A stretch of DNA of 64,000 nucleotides from Hippophae tibetana (Eukaryota; Streptophyta; Magnoliopsida; Rosales; Elaeagnaceae), in contig CM072811.1 in NCBI GenBank assembly GCA_037013495.1, forward strand, positions 16,002,659 to 16,066,658. Reading direction: 5' to 3'. The stretch's first letter is position 1. Each line of letters opens with the position of its first letter. Below are positions 52,401-62,571 of the stretch, piece after piece. A program made the position numbers and the translations under genes. The notes below the pieces were generated by a model. It had not been told where the DNA came from. It was given only the letters and a program-made list of their open reading frames with translations, and did not search any database.

Positions 52401-55400
52401 CGATTGTATACATTGATGATATAAGCTTTATCAGAGGTAATTTAATTGAAGATTGAAAGACTTAAGAAAACTCTACTTATTGAGTTTGAAGTAATGGATT
52501 TGAGACAAATGTGATACTTCTTGGGTATGAAAATTGCTAGGTCAAAAACGACATTAGTGTGTTTCAATGAAAATATGTTATCGATCTCTTGATTGAAACA
52601 GGTATGCTTGGAAGCAAACCTAGTGACACCCCAATTGAAGCAAGAAAGAGTGTAAATTAATAATAGACCAGTTGAAAAAGAAAAATATCATAGATTAAAT
52701 AGAAAACTAATCTATGTGTCACATACTAGACCTTACATTGCATTTGCAGGTAGTGTGGTAGTCAACACATGCATTCACCCACAAAAGTACACTTAGAGGT
52801 GGTATACAAAATACTTAGGTACCTCAAAGGGTCTCCAAGAAAGGGATTGTTAAAAAAAAACACGATAGAGAGATAGAAATCTTTATAGATGCAGATTGGG
52901 CTTGATCAGTAAAGGATAGAAGATCTACTACTTGATATTGTATGTTTGAATGGGAAAATCTAGTAACTTGGAGAAGCAAGAAACAAAAGTAGTGCTAAAG
53001 TTGATTTTTGGGCAGATGCGTAAGGAATTTTTGAAGGCTTATGGTTAAGAAAACTCTTGAAAGAACGAAGTATCGAAACTAAAACACCATTCAAGGTCTA
53101 TTATGACAATAAAGTTTCCATCAACATTTCTCTCAACTCAGTTCATATGATCGGACTGAACATATAAAAATAGATACTTTATCAAGGAAAAAGTCAAAGA
53201 TGGGATTATTTGCATGACTTATGTTGCCGTCAAAGAACAAACAATGGATATCTTCACCAAAGGACTTCCACGAAAAAGTTTTGATGATTTCATTTGTAAG
53301 TTGGATATGATTAATATTTACGATCCAACTTCGGGAGAGTGCAAAAATTCCAAAACTTGCTAGGGTTGTCAATTAAATATAACTGTGCATATTTCTGTTT
53401 TAAGTTTGTAGATACTGTTTAGAGAATATTTTTTTTGATTATTAGGATATGCTTAAATATTATTTTTCTTTAATTTATTTATTAACTTTTTATAAATAGA
53501 AGCTAGACTGTATTGTTTAAGATACAAATAATAATAATAATTATTATCCTTTCGGTTATACAATCTACACCCTATCACTCACAATCTTCATTCTTGAGTG
53601 TTGCGTTTACTTTTATTTCTTGATACCTTGATTCCTATCTCTATATAGATAGTAGGTCAAGTTTCTCATTTTCTTTCAAATTTCAATTTGATTTAGAATG
53701 ATCATAGTGAAGATTTCAACATTGATCTTTGGGTTTCACTTCTTTAGGTGAGGTTTGTATCAATATGGTACTTGATCAGAGAAATGAAAAATCTTAACTC
53801 ATCCAATTCTAGTACTCTACAACGATGGAGCTAAAAGAACTCAATGGTGCCTGCATGGCTCATTAACTTCATGAAACCAATCATATGTAAAACCTATCTC
53901 TTTCTATTGACACCAAATGATGTTTGGGAGGTTTTATGTGAGACCTACTTTAACAACGAGGACTCCTTTTAGATTTTTGAGTGAAAAACTCGATTGTGGG
54001 AAATGAAACAAGGGATAAAGAAATGATTGACTACTACATAGAAATGGTCTCTTTAGCAAGAACTTAATTTGAGTTACGAGGAAGAATCAGAGTGCTTCAA
54101 TGATAGTTCTTGTTACTAGAAAAAAAAGGAGAATGAAAGGATGTTTGAGTTCTTGGTTCGACTAAACCAGGAATTCGAGGATGTGAAAAAAAAACCCTTG
54201 GTTGGTGATCACTACCCACTATTTGAAAGGTCCTCATTGAAGTGCATTTGGATGAAAATCAACTAAAGGTGATGATGAAAGAAGTTGGTGGTGGTGGTGG
54301 TGTTGGTGTTGGTGATGTTGACACTGTGGGAAGTCTCAATTCATCGCGTGAAGTTTTTACCCTAACGGTTGGGCAAATGAAGCCTAATTGAGAAAGCTAG
54401 TGACTTTTATAGTAGTAGGTGTGGGCTTGGACTTTGGTGGAATTTCTTCATCCAATTCAACCCATAGTTTGATTTATGCCTAGTGGATTTTATGCTTCCT
54501 CAAAAAATTTAACCAATTGCGCTTTATGGAAATAAAACAAGAGTTGTCCTAAACTCACAACACAAAATGAGTTTTTTTTAACATTGTCGTAAACCTAACA
54601 TTCAAAAGATACTTGTTGGAAAATTCATGAAAAATTGATAAATTGAAAATCGAGATAGAATAGGACACGGGCTATCAAGTTTCAGTTCACCACCAGAAAT
54701 CTCAGTATAGGTCAAGTTCAACGGAACCATTTCATTATAGTTGGATCAACTTTACAAACATTTCTTTAGTTTTCATCCACAAGCGTTTCCTCAACTTAGT
54801 TAGCTTACAAGGGTAATTATAAAAATGCCTAAGTTAGCACTTCACGAACCAAAGCTTTTTGGATCATTAGTCCCATACGTCAGATCATATGATTAATGTA
54901 TATAATTTATTTGCCTCTTATTCATCGTGTGATGGTAATCTTAAACTTACAGTGGTAGATGGATCTCTCTTATTCGTTGCAAGATAAGGGAAGGGAGTAT
55001 TCAAATTTTTGACTATTGTTCTTAAATCGGTCCTACTTGTCCCAAACCTATTTTGCAATCTTATATTTATTAGACAATTAAAAAAATCTCGCATGGCTAA
55101 ACTAAAATTCATCCACCTCATTATATCTTTTAGGACCAATAATTGGGTAGGACAATTGATAGTGCTAAAGAGTACGAAGGACTTTACTATTTTCATGAAG
55201 GCAGTGTGAATGAATGTGATACGGACCCTTTAGGCAAAAAACTCTAGGAACCCACGAATTCAACAGAATAGGAACAATTGTTTTGCTAGGAACGTGTTGA
55301 AGATGATTGGATTAGAACTCTAAGGAAACAAAGTCCTTAAAATCCTAACCTTTTGGTATGATCGGATTAGAATCCTAAGAAAACAAAGTCTTTAAAACCC

Positions 55401-58400
55401 TAACTTTGAGATGGCACAAAAGATGAACACTTCCTTTGATAAGTTGAATTTAAGCATTCAATCAAGAACACAAGAAGTCAAAGTAAGAAGCTTTCTAAAA
55501 TAAACTTTTATTAATGATATGATCTTGCCTCTAAATAACATAGCTGTTGCGTTTTATAACAAACTCTCATGAAAACTCTAGATGCAAATTCAAGCCTAAA
55601 GGAAAACCCTAGGTGCAAATTCAAGCCTAAAGGATACCACAGGCGCAAATTCAAGCCTAAAGGATACCCTAGGCGCAAATTCAAGTGATAAGAGACTAAT
55701 GAGCTTATTTAGTGGTGGATTGGGCCTAATCCATTCTTAAAAAAAAAGAAAAAAAAAGACTTATGATAAATAAAACATAAAAGACCTACAATTAACTAAA
55801 ATAAAAATCACTTCTTAAATCAATCCTTACTCTCAACTTGATCTTTCAAATCTATCCTTTGTATAAATGGTAATAGACTATCCTTAGTGAAGCTTTAGAA
55901 TCATCGAATTTAGTTTTAGAATCTTCTAGCATAGTCTCTTTGTATTGCACTTCCATGATCAAGCCTTGTAAAACTTCTTTCATCCTCTTTGTCTTTGCCT
56001 TAGTCATTGGACTGCTAATTCCTTGGAAAGGATCTTGAGAATATTTGGGAACATAAACTTGGTCAGCACCTTGATCTCTATTATTCCCCTCTTCTTCGAA
56101 AAGATTTGTCCTTGAATCACCTACATCAAACAAAGATAAATCAACAACATTAAAAGTGCACTAACATTACCAGTCACTTGGCAAATCTAGCTTGTAGGCA
56201 TTATCATTATTTCGTTCCAAGACTTAAAAGGGTCCATCTCTTCGAGATTGCAATTTTTATTTGCGTTGTGTAAGAAACCTTTCCTCACGTATGTACACCA
56301 AAACCCATTCTCTAGGTTGAAAAACAACCTTCAATCACCCCTTATTAGCTTTGCTTAGCATATTTCTCATTCTTCCTTTCGAAGTTGGCCCGAACCCTGG
56401 CATGTAAATCTTTCACAAAAATGCCTTTTTTTACCATAAAGATTAGCATGCTCATTAGTAGGCAAATATAAAATATCAATAGGTGTTAAATGATTAAAGT
56501 CATAAACAAAAAAGGAGAAAAAGGATGTGTAATAGTAGAATATAATAATTTAGTTCTTAATTTATTCCATAGAGTGCATAAAAAATAACTTAGGAACTTA
56601 ACATCCCTATCACTTACAATTGTCTTAGGTAATCCATGCAAACGAACCACTTCTTTAAAGAACAAATCAACAATATGTGTTGCGTCATTAGTTTTAGAAC
56701 ATACAATAAAATGAATCATTTTACTAAACCTATCAACAACAACAAATATGCTATCCTTACTATTTTGAGTCCGTGGTAATCCTAAAACAAAATTCATCGA
56801 TATATCAATCAAGGTTGATTAGGTACAGGTAAAGGTGTATACAAGTCATGTAGTTTAATTTTAGATTTTGCTTGCCTACATGTAATGCACTTTTCACAAA
56901 TAGATTGCACATCATGCTTCATATTAGGTCAATAAAAATGCTCACGTAAAATATTTAAAGTCTTTAGAACACCAACTCACGAACAGAACAAATAGGCACA
57001 CATAATTTCTTTCTTGAATAGAAATCCTTCATGCCTATAAAAATTATCAAACACACACTTATCACATTCCTTCCATACTTGGCTGAAATTAGAATCATTG
57101 GCATACAAATTCTTAAGCAATTCAAAACCAAGTAATTTAGTTTGCAATGAAGTAATGCGTACCTTATAGACAATGCATCGGCCACAACGTTGTCCTTCCC
57201 ATGCTTGTATTTGATTATATAAGGAAATATTTCTATGAATTCCAACCACTTAGCTTTTCTTTTATTAAGCTTACCTTGGGTCTTCAAGAACTTCAAACTC
57301 ATGATAGGAATGAATGATGAATTCCCTCGATTATAAGTTATGTTGTCATGTTTGAAGAGTTCTCACTAATGCATAAAGCTCCTTGTAGTAAGTAAGATAA
57401 TACAACACATCCCCACTTAGCTTTTCGTTAAAATAAGCAATTGGTTTGGAATCTTGTTTCAAAACAACTCCTATGCAAATTCCAGATACATCACATTCTA
57501 TCTCAAAAGCTTTATTAAATTTAGGTAAACACAACAAAGGTGCATTAGTTAGCTTATCTTTTAAAGTGTTAAAAGCTCGATTATGCACATCATCCCACTT
57601 AAAAACAACATTTTTTTAACACGTTCATTCAAAGGTGTGGCAATAGAACTAAAATCTTTAACAAACATTCGATAAAAACTTGCCAAACCATGGAAACATC
57701 TTACCTCATTCACATTCTTAGGTGTAGGCCAATCCCTTATTGCCCTTACCTTTTCTTCATCAACATTAATACCTTGTGAACTAACAAAAAATCCAAGAAA
57801 TACGACAGATTCCATGCAAAACGTGCACTTCTTAAGATTAGTATACAATTTATTCTATCTCAACACACGAAAAACAGCATGCAAGTGTTCCACATGTTCT
57901 TCTAAATTTTTGCTATAGACTAAAATATCATTTAAGTAAACTATTACAAATTTCCCATGAAAGCATGCAAGACATGGTTCATTAACCTCACGAATGTACT
58001 AAGTGTATTAGTTAAACCGAAAGGCATTACTAACCATTCATACAATCCATATTTAGTCTTAAATGCAGTTTTCCACTCATCCCCCTCTTTCATGCGAATT
58101 TGATAATAGCCATTCTTTAAATTAATTTGAGAAAACAAATGAGAACCATGCAAATCATCAAGCATATCATCTAATCTGGGATGGGATGTCTATACTTTAT
58201 CGTTATCTTAATAATAGCTCGACAATCTACACACATGTGCCATGTTCTTTCTTTCTTTGGGACTAAAATGACAAGAACCGAACACGGGTTGAGACTCTTT
58301 CTTACAAATCCCTTTTGCATCAACTCATCAACTTTCCTTTGTATCTCCTTTGTTTCCTCGAGATTAGCTCTGTAAGTAGGTCGATTTGGTATTGTAGATC

Positions 58401-61400
58401 CTGGTGCGAAGTCTATGTAATGTTCAATTTCTCTCAAAGGAGGTAATCCATCAGGAATCGCTTCAGGAAATAGATCCTCAAAGCCCTGCAATAAAGACAC
58501 AACACTAGGCAAAGATGAGTTAAAATCGTTAGTAGAAAGATAAACATCCTTGTATATAAGTACAAGTACTTATCGGCTTAACATCATTACACTCTTAATT
58601 TCATTTTTTTTGCAATTTCACTTACTCACTTTTCTCTCTTTTGCTTACTTTTCTCTACTTTTTGCTCACTTTTCTCTCTATTTTTCCTCTCGATCTCACT
58701 TGCTCTCCTTTTATTTTACTCTTCCTCACATTTTTGTTTTTCCCTCATATTGCACTCTCTTACTATTCTAACCTGGTTCTTATAAGCTTGTAAAGGTTTG
58801 AGAAGGGTTAATACAAATTTTCGGTTGTTCATGAAAAAATAATAACGATTTTTGTAACCATTATGTGACACCCTCCCATCGAACTACCATGGTCGTCAAA
58901 GCAAAATATGAGCAGCATACATTGGTGCCACATCACAAAGAACTACATCCTCATACTTGCTAATCGAAAAAGGAACCCAAATTTGTTTGTTGACATTCAC
59001 TACTTCACAATCATTCAACCATTGTAGCTTGTACGATTTAAGATGCTTCTGCCACTTCAAATTCAACTTTTCTACCAAAAAAATACTAGCAATAGTAGTG
59101 CATCTCCCATTATCAATAATAACCGTGCATACCTTATCCTTCACAAGGCATCTTGTGTGAAAAATATGCTCACGTTGGTCCTTATCTCCTTCATTCTTAT
59201 GCTTTATATTCAGGGCTTTTCTTGTGACAAGTAATTCCCTATGCAAAGGTTCTTCCACTTCAATATCAGAACAATTCTCCAATGGTGGCATTTCATTATC
59301 ACTTGAACTAGCACTTTCGATTTCTCCAATTGCTTGTACAACCATTACCCGTTTGTTTGGGCATTCAAAAGCAATATGTCCGAGCCCTTGGCACCTAAAA
59401 CACTTAATATCACGTGACTTAGCAAGAGTTTTAGTTTTGGGTTTACCTTTAGGAACAACAACTGAATTGTTTGGCTTTGCTTCACATTTTGTTCTAAAGG
59501 CAACTTTGTTGTCCTTCCAATTTGATTTCTACAGAGAACTAGAGGACGATCCAGATATGAACCTGTTTTCAGCAACCAAGCTCTGATACCAAATGATGCG
59601 GACCCTCTAGGTGAAAAACCCTAGAAACTCACGAACTCAAAGGAATAGGAACAATCAAGGAACTTGTTGAAGATGACTGGATTAGAATCCTAAGGAAACA
59701 AAGTCCTTAAAACTCTAACCTTTGGTATGATCGGATTAGAATTTTAAGGAAAAAAAGTCCTTAAAATTCTAACCTTGAGATGCCACAAAAGATGATTACT
59801 CCTTTTGATAAGTTAATTTAAGCATTCAATCAAGAACACAAGAAGGCAGAGCAAGAAACTTTTTGAAATAATCTTTTATTAATGATACGGTCTTGTCTCC
59901 AAATTACATAGCTGCTGCGTTTTAATAATAACAAACACTCATGAAAACCATAGGCGCAAATTCAAGCCTAAAGAAAAACCTTGGGCGCAAATTCAAGCCT
60001 GAAGGAAACCCTAGGTGCAAATTCAAGAGATGAAAGACTAATGAGCTTTTTTAGTAGTGGATTGGGTCTAATCCATCCTTAAAAAAAAAGACAAAAAAAA
60101 GACTTATTATAAATAAAACATAAAAAGGTTCACAATTAACTAAAACAAAAATTATTTCCTAAATTAATCCTTGTTCTCAACTTGATCTTCCAAATCTATC
60201 CCTTGCATAAAAAGGTAATAGACTATCCTTGGTGAAGTTTTGGAATCATCGAATTTAGTTTTAGAATCTTCTAACACAACCTCTTTGTATTACACTTTCA
60301 TGATCAGGCTTTTTGCAAAGCTTCCTTCATCCTCTTTGTCTTTGATCAGTACCTTAATCTCTATTAGAATGTCATCAAATTACAATTTGTGATCCTACTT
60401 TAGTTTTAGAAATAGTGAAATCTTGTTATGGTACTAGAATGGGTTATCCCAACTTGTAGTACTTAAATATTTGTTTCCATCTTTCTTTTCAAATAAAACA
60501 GTTGATTTTCGGTGTGAAATTTGTGAGTTTACAAAACATCAATGTATTTCATTTTTTAAAGTTCAATGCAAACCATCCAAATCCTTTGCTTTAATTCACA
60601 GTGATGTATGGGGACTTGTTTTTGTTTCCCTACCATACTCACACACAATTGTTTGTTACATTTATTGATGAGCATACTTGGTTTTGTTGAGTTTATTTGT
60701 TAAAAGAAAAAATAGAGATTCGTGATGTTTTAATTAATTTTCATCTAATGATTCAAGCTCAATTCCAAATACAAGTTCAAATCCTCTGGATTGATAAGGA
60801 CACCTAATACTTAAACAAAACATTTGGAAAATGACTGGAAAATGATTTGCTCCAGTCCACCCTCCTGCCTCTTGTCTTAAATTGCCCCCAAAGGAAGAAA
60901 ATCTGTCCAGTTTGCTTCTCTCTGCCAAATTTGTTGTCATTTGTAATGGTATCTTTTCTTTTCTGCGTGCAGTTATATGTTATCATCCGGAACAGTGAGA
61001 AAAATGATTTATTTAGTTAAAACTCGCAATGTAGTTCATTCTGGATTTTGAGTTGCTCCAGAAAAACTATAGAAACTAACTTTCATAGCTGTGATGATAT
61101 TTTTTTAAGCTTTCAGTTTACTGCATCTGATTATTATTATTATTTTTATCCTATTTCTGAAATCACACATCAATAGGTCTAGAACTCAAAAATTTTCTGG
61201 ATAACTTGATGAGTCATGATAACCTCTTGATTATGTTTATTCTATCAGTTTTGTCCCGTGTATGGTATCTTTGCTGGGTACTTTTTCATGTGATGTTACA
61301 TTTCTGTTTGAGAAAAATAATTTATTTATTTAATAATCTAAGTTTTTATGCAACAGTGTGGTATCTCACCTGAGAGGCTTCAGGAGAACAAAGATCTGTC

Positions 61401-62571
61401 AAGTTTCTTCAATATATTGACAACTAGTTTCGACAAAGATAACAAGGTACCAAATACCACTTTTTGTTCACTTTTTATCATTTTCCTTACAGAATTTTAA
61501 TTTTCACCAATTTCAGGTCTATGTCTCCACTGTACATGCACATAGCTATCCCGTGACTGCTTTTCAGTGGCATCCAGAGGTATTGTGCTGCATATTTCCC
61601 AGTATTTCTGTGCCCATTTGCTTTTTTCCTGTTATTAATACACAAGTTGATTCAGACTTGATTGTCTTAGTTTTTGTTCTAATTAAAGTGTTAATTACGC
61701 AGCTAAAATCATAACATATGGGATTGGTAGTGCAAGAAACACAATTTACTACAGAAATAAGAGCTATAGTGAGGTCATTTATAGAAACTTAAGATATTGC
61801 CCAGCCCAGTAGATTATGATTTAGGATGTTTATTTTGTTTATCCTGCATTAATAAGCCACTAACCATTTCTTACATGGTTGCTAAAATCAGTCGGGATTA
61901 AGAGAGAGAGAGAGAGAGAGCTTTTTGCATCAAACTCTATTGTGATTCATATTATTTATTAAGTGCAATATAGATAATGAGAATGAGCAGGAAAATGACT
62001 TAGGGTAGATCTAAAAGCTTCAAGTAGCTTCGTGGATATCTTTTTATGTTCAGTATATGTTGTATACCTGCTTTAATGAACCACAATCTTGAAGTATGAA
62101 GGGTAAATTTATATTATTTACTAAATGCACTTTAGACAATGGGAATGAGTAAGAAAATGGTGCATCTAAAAGCTTCAAGTAGCTTTGTGGATATCTTTGC
62201 ATGTTGAGTATATGTTGTATAACAGCTTTTAAACAAGAGTAATGATATTACCACAACTACTTTTGTTAATGATACAACAGAAGTTTATGAAAACTATAAT
62301 TAATTATACTTTAGTGTCATTATTGTTAGATATAATTATCATAAATGAAAACAATTGCGACAATAACAATTTGGATTGTGATAATATCACCACCCTTAAA
62401 CAACTGCAATCTTGATGTATGAAGGTTGATATTTGAATGTCTTTGGAATCTCTATTTCTCTTAACCCCCAAAATTTATGCAGAAAAATGCTTATGAATGG
62501 GGTTCAAGAAGCATTCCACACTCAGAGGATGCCATTAAAGTTACCCAGCATGTTGCAAACAATTTGGTCAG
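40124..62571 (+). CDS. GGH: Gamma-glutamyl hydrolase (folate polyglutamate hydrolase), exons 1-8, 3' end outside window
   Basis: The enzyme removes gamma-linked glutamates from polyglutamyl folates, in the vacuole in plants (class I glutamine amidotransferase-like fold). The exons are 40124-40438, 43903-43989, 44960-45049, 45515-45609, 45856-45916, 61357-61446, 61517-61579 and 62483-62571. All have GT-AG borders and keep frame, giving 296 full codons. The N-terminus [20 protein letters not shown] looks like a signal peptide. [14 protein letters not shown] lies at about residues 55-68. The catalytic nucleophile Cys is about residue 152 in AICLGFELL, and the catalytic His is about residue 265 in FQWHPEKNAYEWG. 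The protein ends at NNLV with a split codon. The family's last about 50 residues (SEARK to the end) are not found before 64000. Identity with plant GGH is obvious by eye. Introns 1 and 5 are greatly enlarged by transposons. Confidence 0.95.
42015..42183 (-). pseudogene. Possible second captured coding fragment, unidentified
   Basis: On the minus strand within the Pack-MULE, an open stretch of about 56 codons reads [20 protein letters not shown], then [20 protein letters not shown]. The composition is more protein-like than the surrounding AT-rich DNA, and it sits beside the CP29 piece. I do not recognise the source gene. Chance openness cannot be excluded. Confidence 0.4.
42228..42530 (+). 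pseudogene. LHCB4: Captured fragment of chlorophyll a/b-binding protein CP29 (Lhcb4)
   Basis: This 100-codon open frame begins [18 protein letters not shown] and includes [35 protein letters not shown] and [20 protein letters not shown], ending IHGL then stop. It corresponds to the N-terminal stroma-side part of mature CP29. It ends exactly where the first membrane helix motif (ELIHGRWAML in intact proteins) should begin. The transit peptide and all pigment-binding helices are absent. It lies inside the Pack-MULE, so it is a transduplicated fragment, not a working antenna protein. Confidence 0.88.
42795..42915 (+). repeat. Perfect 60-bp tandem duplication
   Basis: Two identical adjacent copies contain ACCAAACATGGCTTAAGTAT. 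They run 42795-42854 and 42855-42914, with the match extending one base further. Perfect identity points to a recent event. Confidence 0.93.
43903..43989 (+). CDS. GGH: GGH exon 2
   Basis: The exon has 29 codons, [16 protein letters not shown] through VEKIFK. It sits between a CTGCAG acceptor and a GTAAGC donor. The TGGWAK segment is strongly conserved in the family. Confidence 0.95.
44019..44913 (+). repeat. Diverged direct repeat flanking the intron 2 element
   Basis: About 73 bases starting AAGTAGTATGAGACTT at 44019 recur at 44841 with scattered differences. The copies bracket the inverted-repeat element at 44225-44696. They may be ends of a small unnamed element. Confidence 0.55.
44225..44696. 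mobile_element. Inverted-repeat element in GGH intron 2 (MULE-like MITE, tentative)
   Basis: The left end, GGTTTCTTTGTTTAGGCC, and the right end, GGCCTAAATGAAGTGACC, are imperfect complements. The pairing continues about 90 bases inward (AAAAATGTGTTAG against ACATTTTTCACAAA). There is no coding capacity and no clear target duplication. Confidence 0.5.
44960..45049 (+). CDS. GGH: GGH exon 3 (catalytic Cys)
   Basis: The exon has 30 codons, [20 protein letters not shown] through MIISK. It contains the nucleophile Cys of the CLGFELL motif. Confidence 0.95.
45515..45609 (+). CDS. GGH: GGH exon 4
   Basis: The exon encodes [19 protein letters not shown] through EGTLFQ and has 31 codons plus two bases. 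The split Arg codon is completed by exon 5. Confidence 0.92.
45856..45916 (+). CDS. GGH: GGH exon 5, upstream of the 15.4 kb intron
   Basis: The exon encodes [20 protein letters not shown]. It ends CATAGG followed by GTGAAA as donor. Frame continues to CGISPERLQ in exon 6, matching the family (NHR-GISP). Confidence 0.9.
46030..46470 (-). mobile_element. LINE (L1-type) 3' fragment, zf-RVT region
   Basis: On the minus strand, [18 protein letters not shown], then [17 protein letters not shown] is the conserved stretch after LINE reverse transcriptase (W-x-I/V-W near P-x-K). Further weak text, [14 protein letters not shown], follows toward 46200 and fits the zinc-binding Cys/His region. The reverse transcriptase and endonuclease are missing. 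The fragment is truncated on the 5' side by the adjacent copia LTR. Confidence 0.7.
46471..49045 (-). mobile_element. Ty1/copia element remnant 1
   Basis: On the minus strand, the 3' LTR is about 46471-46703 (233 bases, TGTTGAAATCC to CTTACA) behind a GAGGAGGAGTG polypurine tract. RNase H lies at 46704-47100 ([17 protein letters not shown]-like, [17 protein letters not shown]). Reverse transcriptase pieces lie over 47300-48280 ([14 protein letters not shown]). An integrase-end region reaches 49045. The 5' part is absent. It is broken in many places. Confidence 0.8.
48528..48952 (+). repeat. About 208-bp tandem duplication inside copia remnant 1
   Basis: The sequence GAATAGTATGGGAAGGTGTA and the following two hundred bases occur twice in succession (from about 48541 and about 48748) with few differences. 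The duplication is therefore younger than the element. Confidence 0.88.
49060..49850 (+). repeat. Satellite-like degenerate tandem array
   Basis: A core like CCAATAAATACCAAAATGTT, then CATATAATAAATACATTTTT recurs at least seven times. It is grouped in higher-order units that also contain TTATTTTTATTACATTAAGG and TTTATATTTTTGTT phrases (about 49070, 49400, 49640). There is no coding content. It may derive from an LTR or non-coding part of an element, but the origin is unknown. Confidence 0.75.
49847..50169 (+). repeat. About 162-bp tandem duplication
   Basis: The block TTTTTGTTGAACTAATAATT through ACTTCTTAGATAGTAAAAAT occurs twice, from about 49847 and about 50009, nearly identical apart from a 2-base difference and a few substitutions. 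It lies just before the 5' LTR of copia remnant 2. Confidence 0.9.
50170..53569 (+). mobile_element. Ty1/copia element remnant 2 with both LTR ends
   Basis: The 5' LTR (about 50170-50399) ends GGTTATACAATCCACA and is followed by the tRNA-Met primer-binding site TGGTATCAGAGCC (50400-50412). Gag spans about 50430-51300. Integrase parts lie at about 51500-51930, reverse transcriptase parts at about 51940-52620 and RNase H at about 52700-53310. The 3' LTR is about 53340-53569, sharing GAAGCTAGACTGTA and CGGTTATACAATC with the 5' LTR. The internal length is below that of intact copia elements and the coding region is broken many times. Confidence 0.82.
53600..55216 (+). mobile_element. Ty1/copia element remnant 3, left part
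   Basis: A copia gag-like segment (around 53800-54350) is followed by a protease/pre-integrase-type segment at 54850-55210. The latter includes the [10 protein letters not shown]-like and [20 protein letters not shown] stretches. It is interrupted at 55216 by the gypsy element, and its right part resumes after 60366. It is broken. Confidence 0.7.
55217..56083 (-). repeat. 3' LTR of the gypsy element
   Basis: The LTR is 867 bases. It contains a short tandem array at about 55565-55685 built on GCAAATTCAAGCCTAAAGGA (about 31-bp period, four units). The partner LTR has three. Confidence 0.85.
59594..60366 (-). repeat. 5' LTR of the gypsy element
   Basis: The LTR is 773 bases, collinear with 55217-56083 apart from length differences. 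It ends against a GAATG target copy. Confidence 0.85.
60372..60840 (+). mobile_element. Ty1/copia element remnant 3, right part
   Basis: The pre-integrase zinc-binding segment ([10 protein letters not shown]) is followed by integrase-core-like text ([13 protein letters not shown], then [13 protein letters not shown]) at about 60500-60810. It is collinear with the same region of copia remnant 2. It fades out near 60840. Confidence 0.7.
60841..61356 (+). other. Probable original GGH intron 5 sequence
   Basis: It shows no transposon resemblance. It has a T-rich approach to the exon 6 acceptor and ordinary intron composition. Confidence 0.5.
61357..61446 (+). CDS. GGH: GGH exon 6
   Basis: The exon has 30 codons, [20 protein letters not shown] through FDKDNK. 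It lies between a CAACAG acceptor and a GTACCA donor. Confidence 0.93.
61517..61579 (+). CDS. GGH: GGH exon 7 (catalytic His)
   Basis: The exon has 21 codons, [20 protein letters not shown] then E. The His of QWHPE is the catalytic histidine of the family. Confidence 0.95.
61580..62482 (+). other. GGH intron 7
   Basis: The intron is AT-rich. An (AG)10 microsatellite is at 61901-61920. A diverged duplication, AAAGCTTCAAGTAGCTT with following bases, occurs at about 62011 and about 62168. Confidence 0.7.
62483..62571 (+). CDS. GGH: GGH exon 8
   Basis: The exon encodes [20 protein letters not shown] through HVANNLV, plus two bases of a split codon. The donor is GTTAGA. The following exon is beyond the window. 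Confidence 0.93.

Larger units (their letters stand above)
55217..60366 (-). mobile_element. Ty3/gypsy element with paired LTRs and target duplication (chromovirus-like)
   Basis: The LTRs are 59594-60366 (5') and 55217-56083 (3'). Both start on the plus strand with TGATRCGGACCCT, and both flanks carry GAATG (55212-55216, 60367-60371). The primer-binding site is TGGTATCAGAGCTTGG on the minus strand next to 59594, and the purine tract lies next to 56083. The order on the minus strand is: zinc knuckle near 59380, protease 58896-59345, reverse transcriptase 57944-58512, RNase H 57346-57588, integrase 56486-57302 ([13 protein letters not shown]). Most of gag is not visible and the frames are broken in several places. 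By eye about 15% of the first 64 LTR bases differ, so the insertion is probably several million years old. Confidence 0.88.
45917..61356 (+). other. GGH intron 5, 15.4 kb, filled by nested transposons
   Basis: Exon 5 and exon 6 are adjacent in the protein but 15,440 bases apart. About 45917-46030 and 60841-61356 look like original intron. Everything between can be assigned to LINE, copia, gypsy or tandem-repeat material. Confidence 0.85.
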
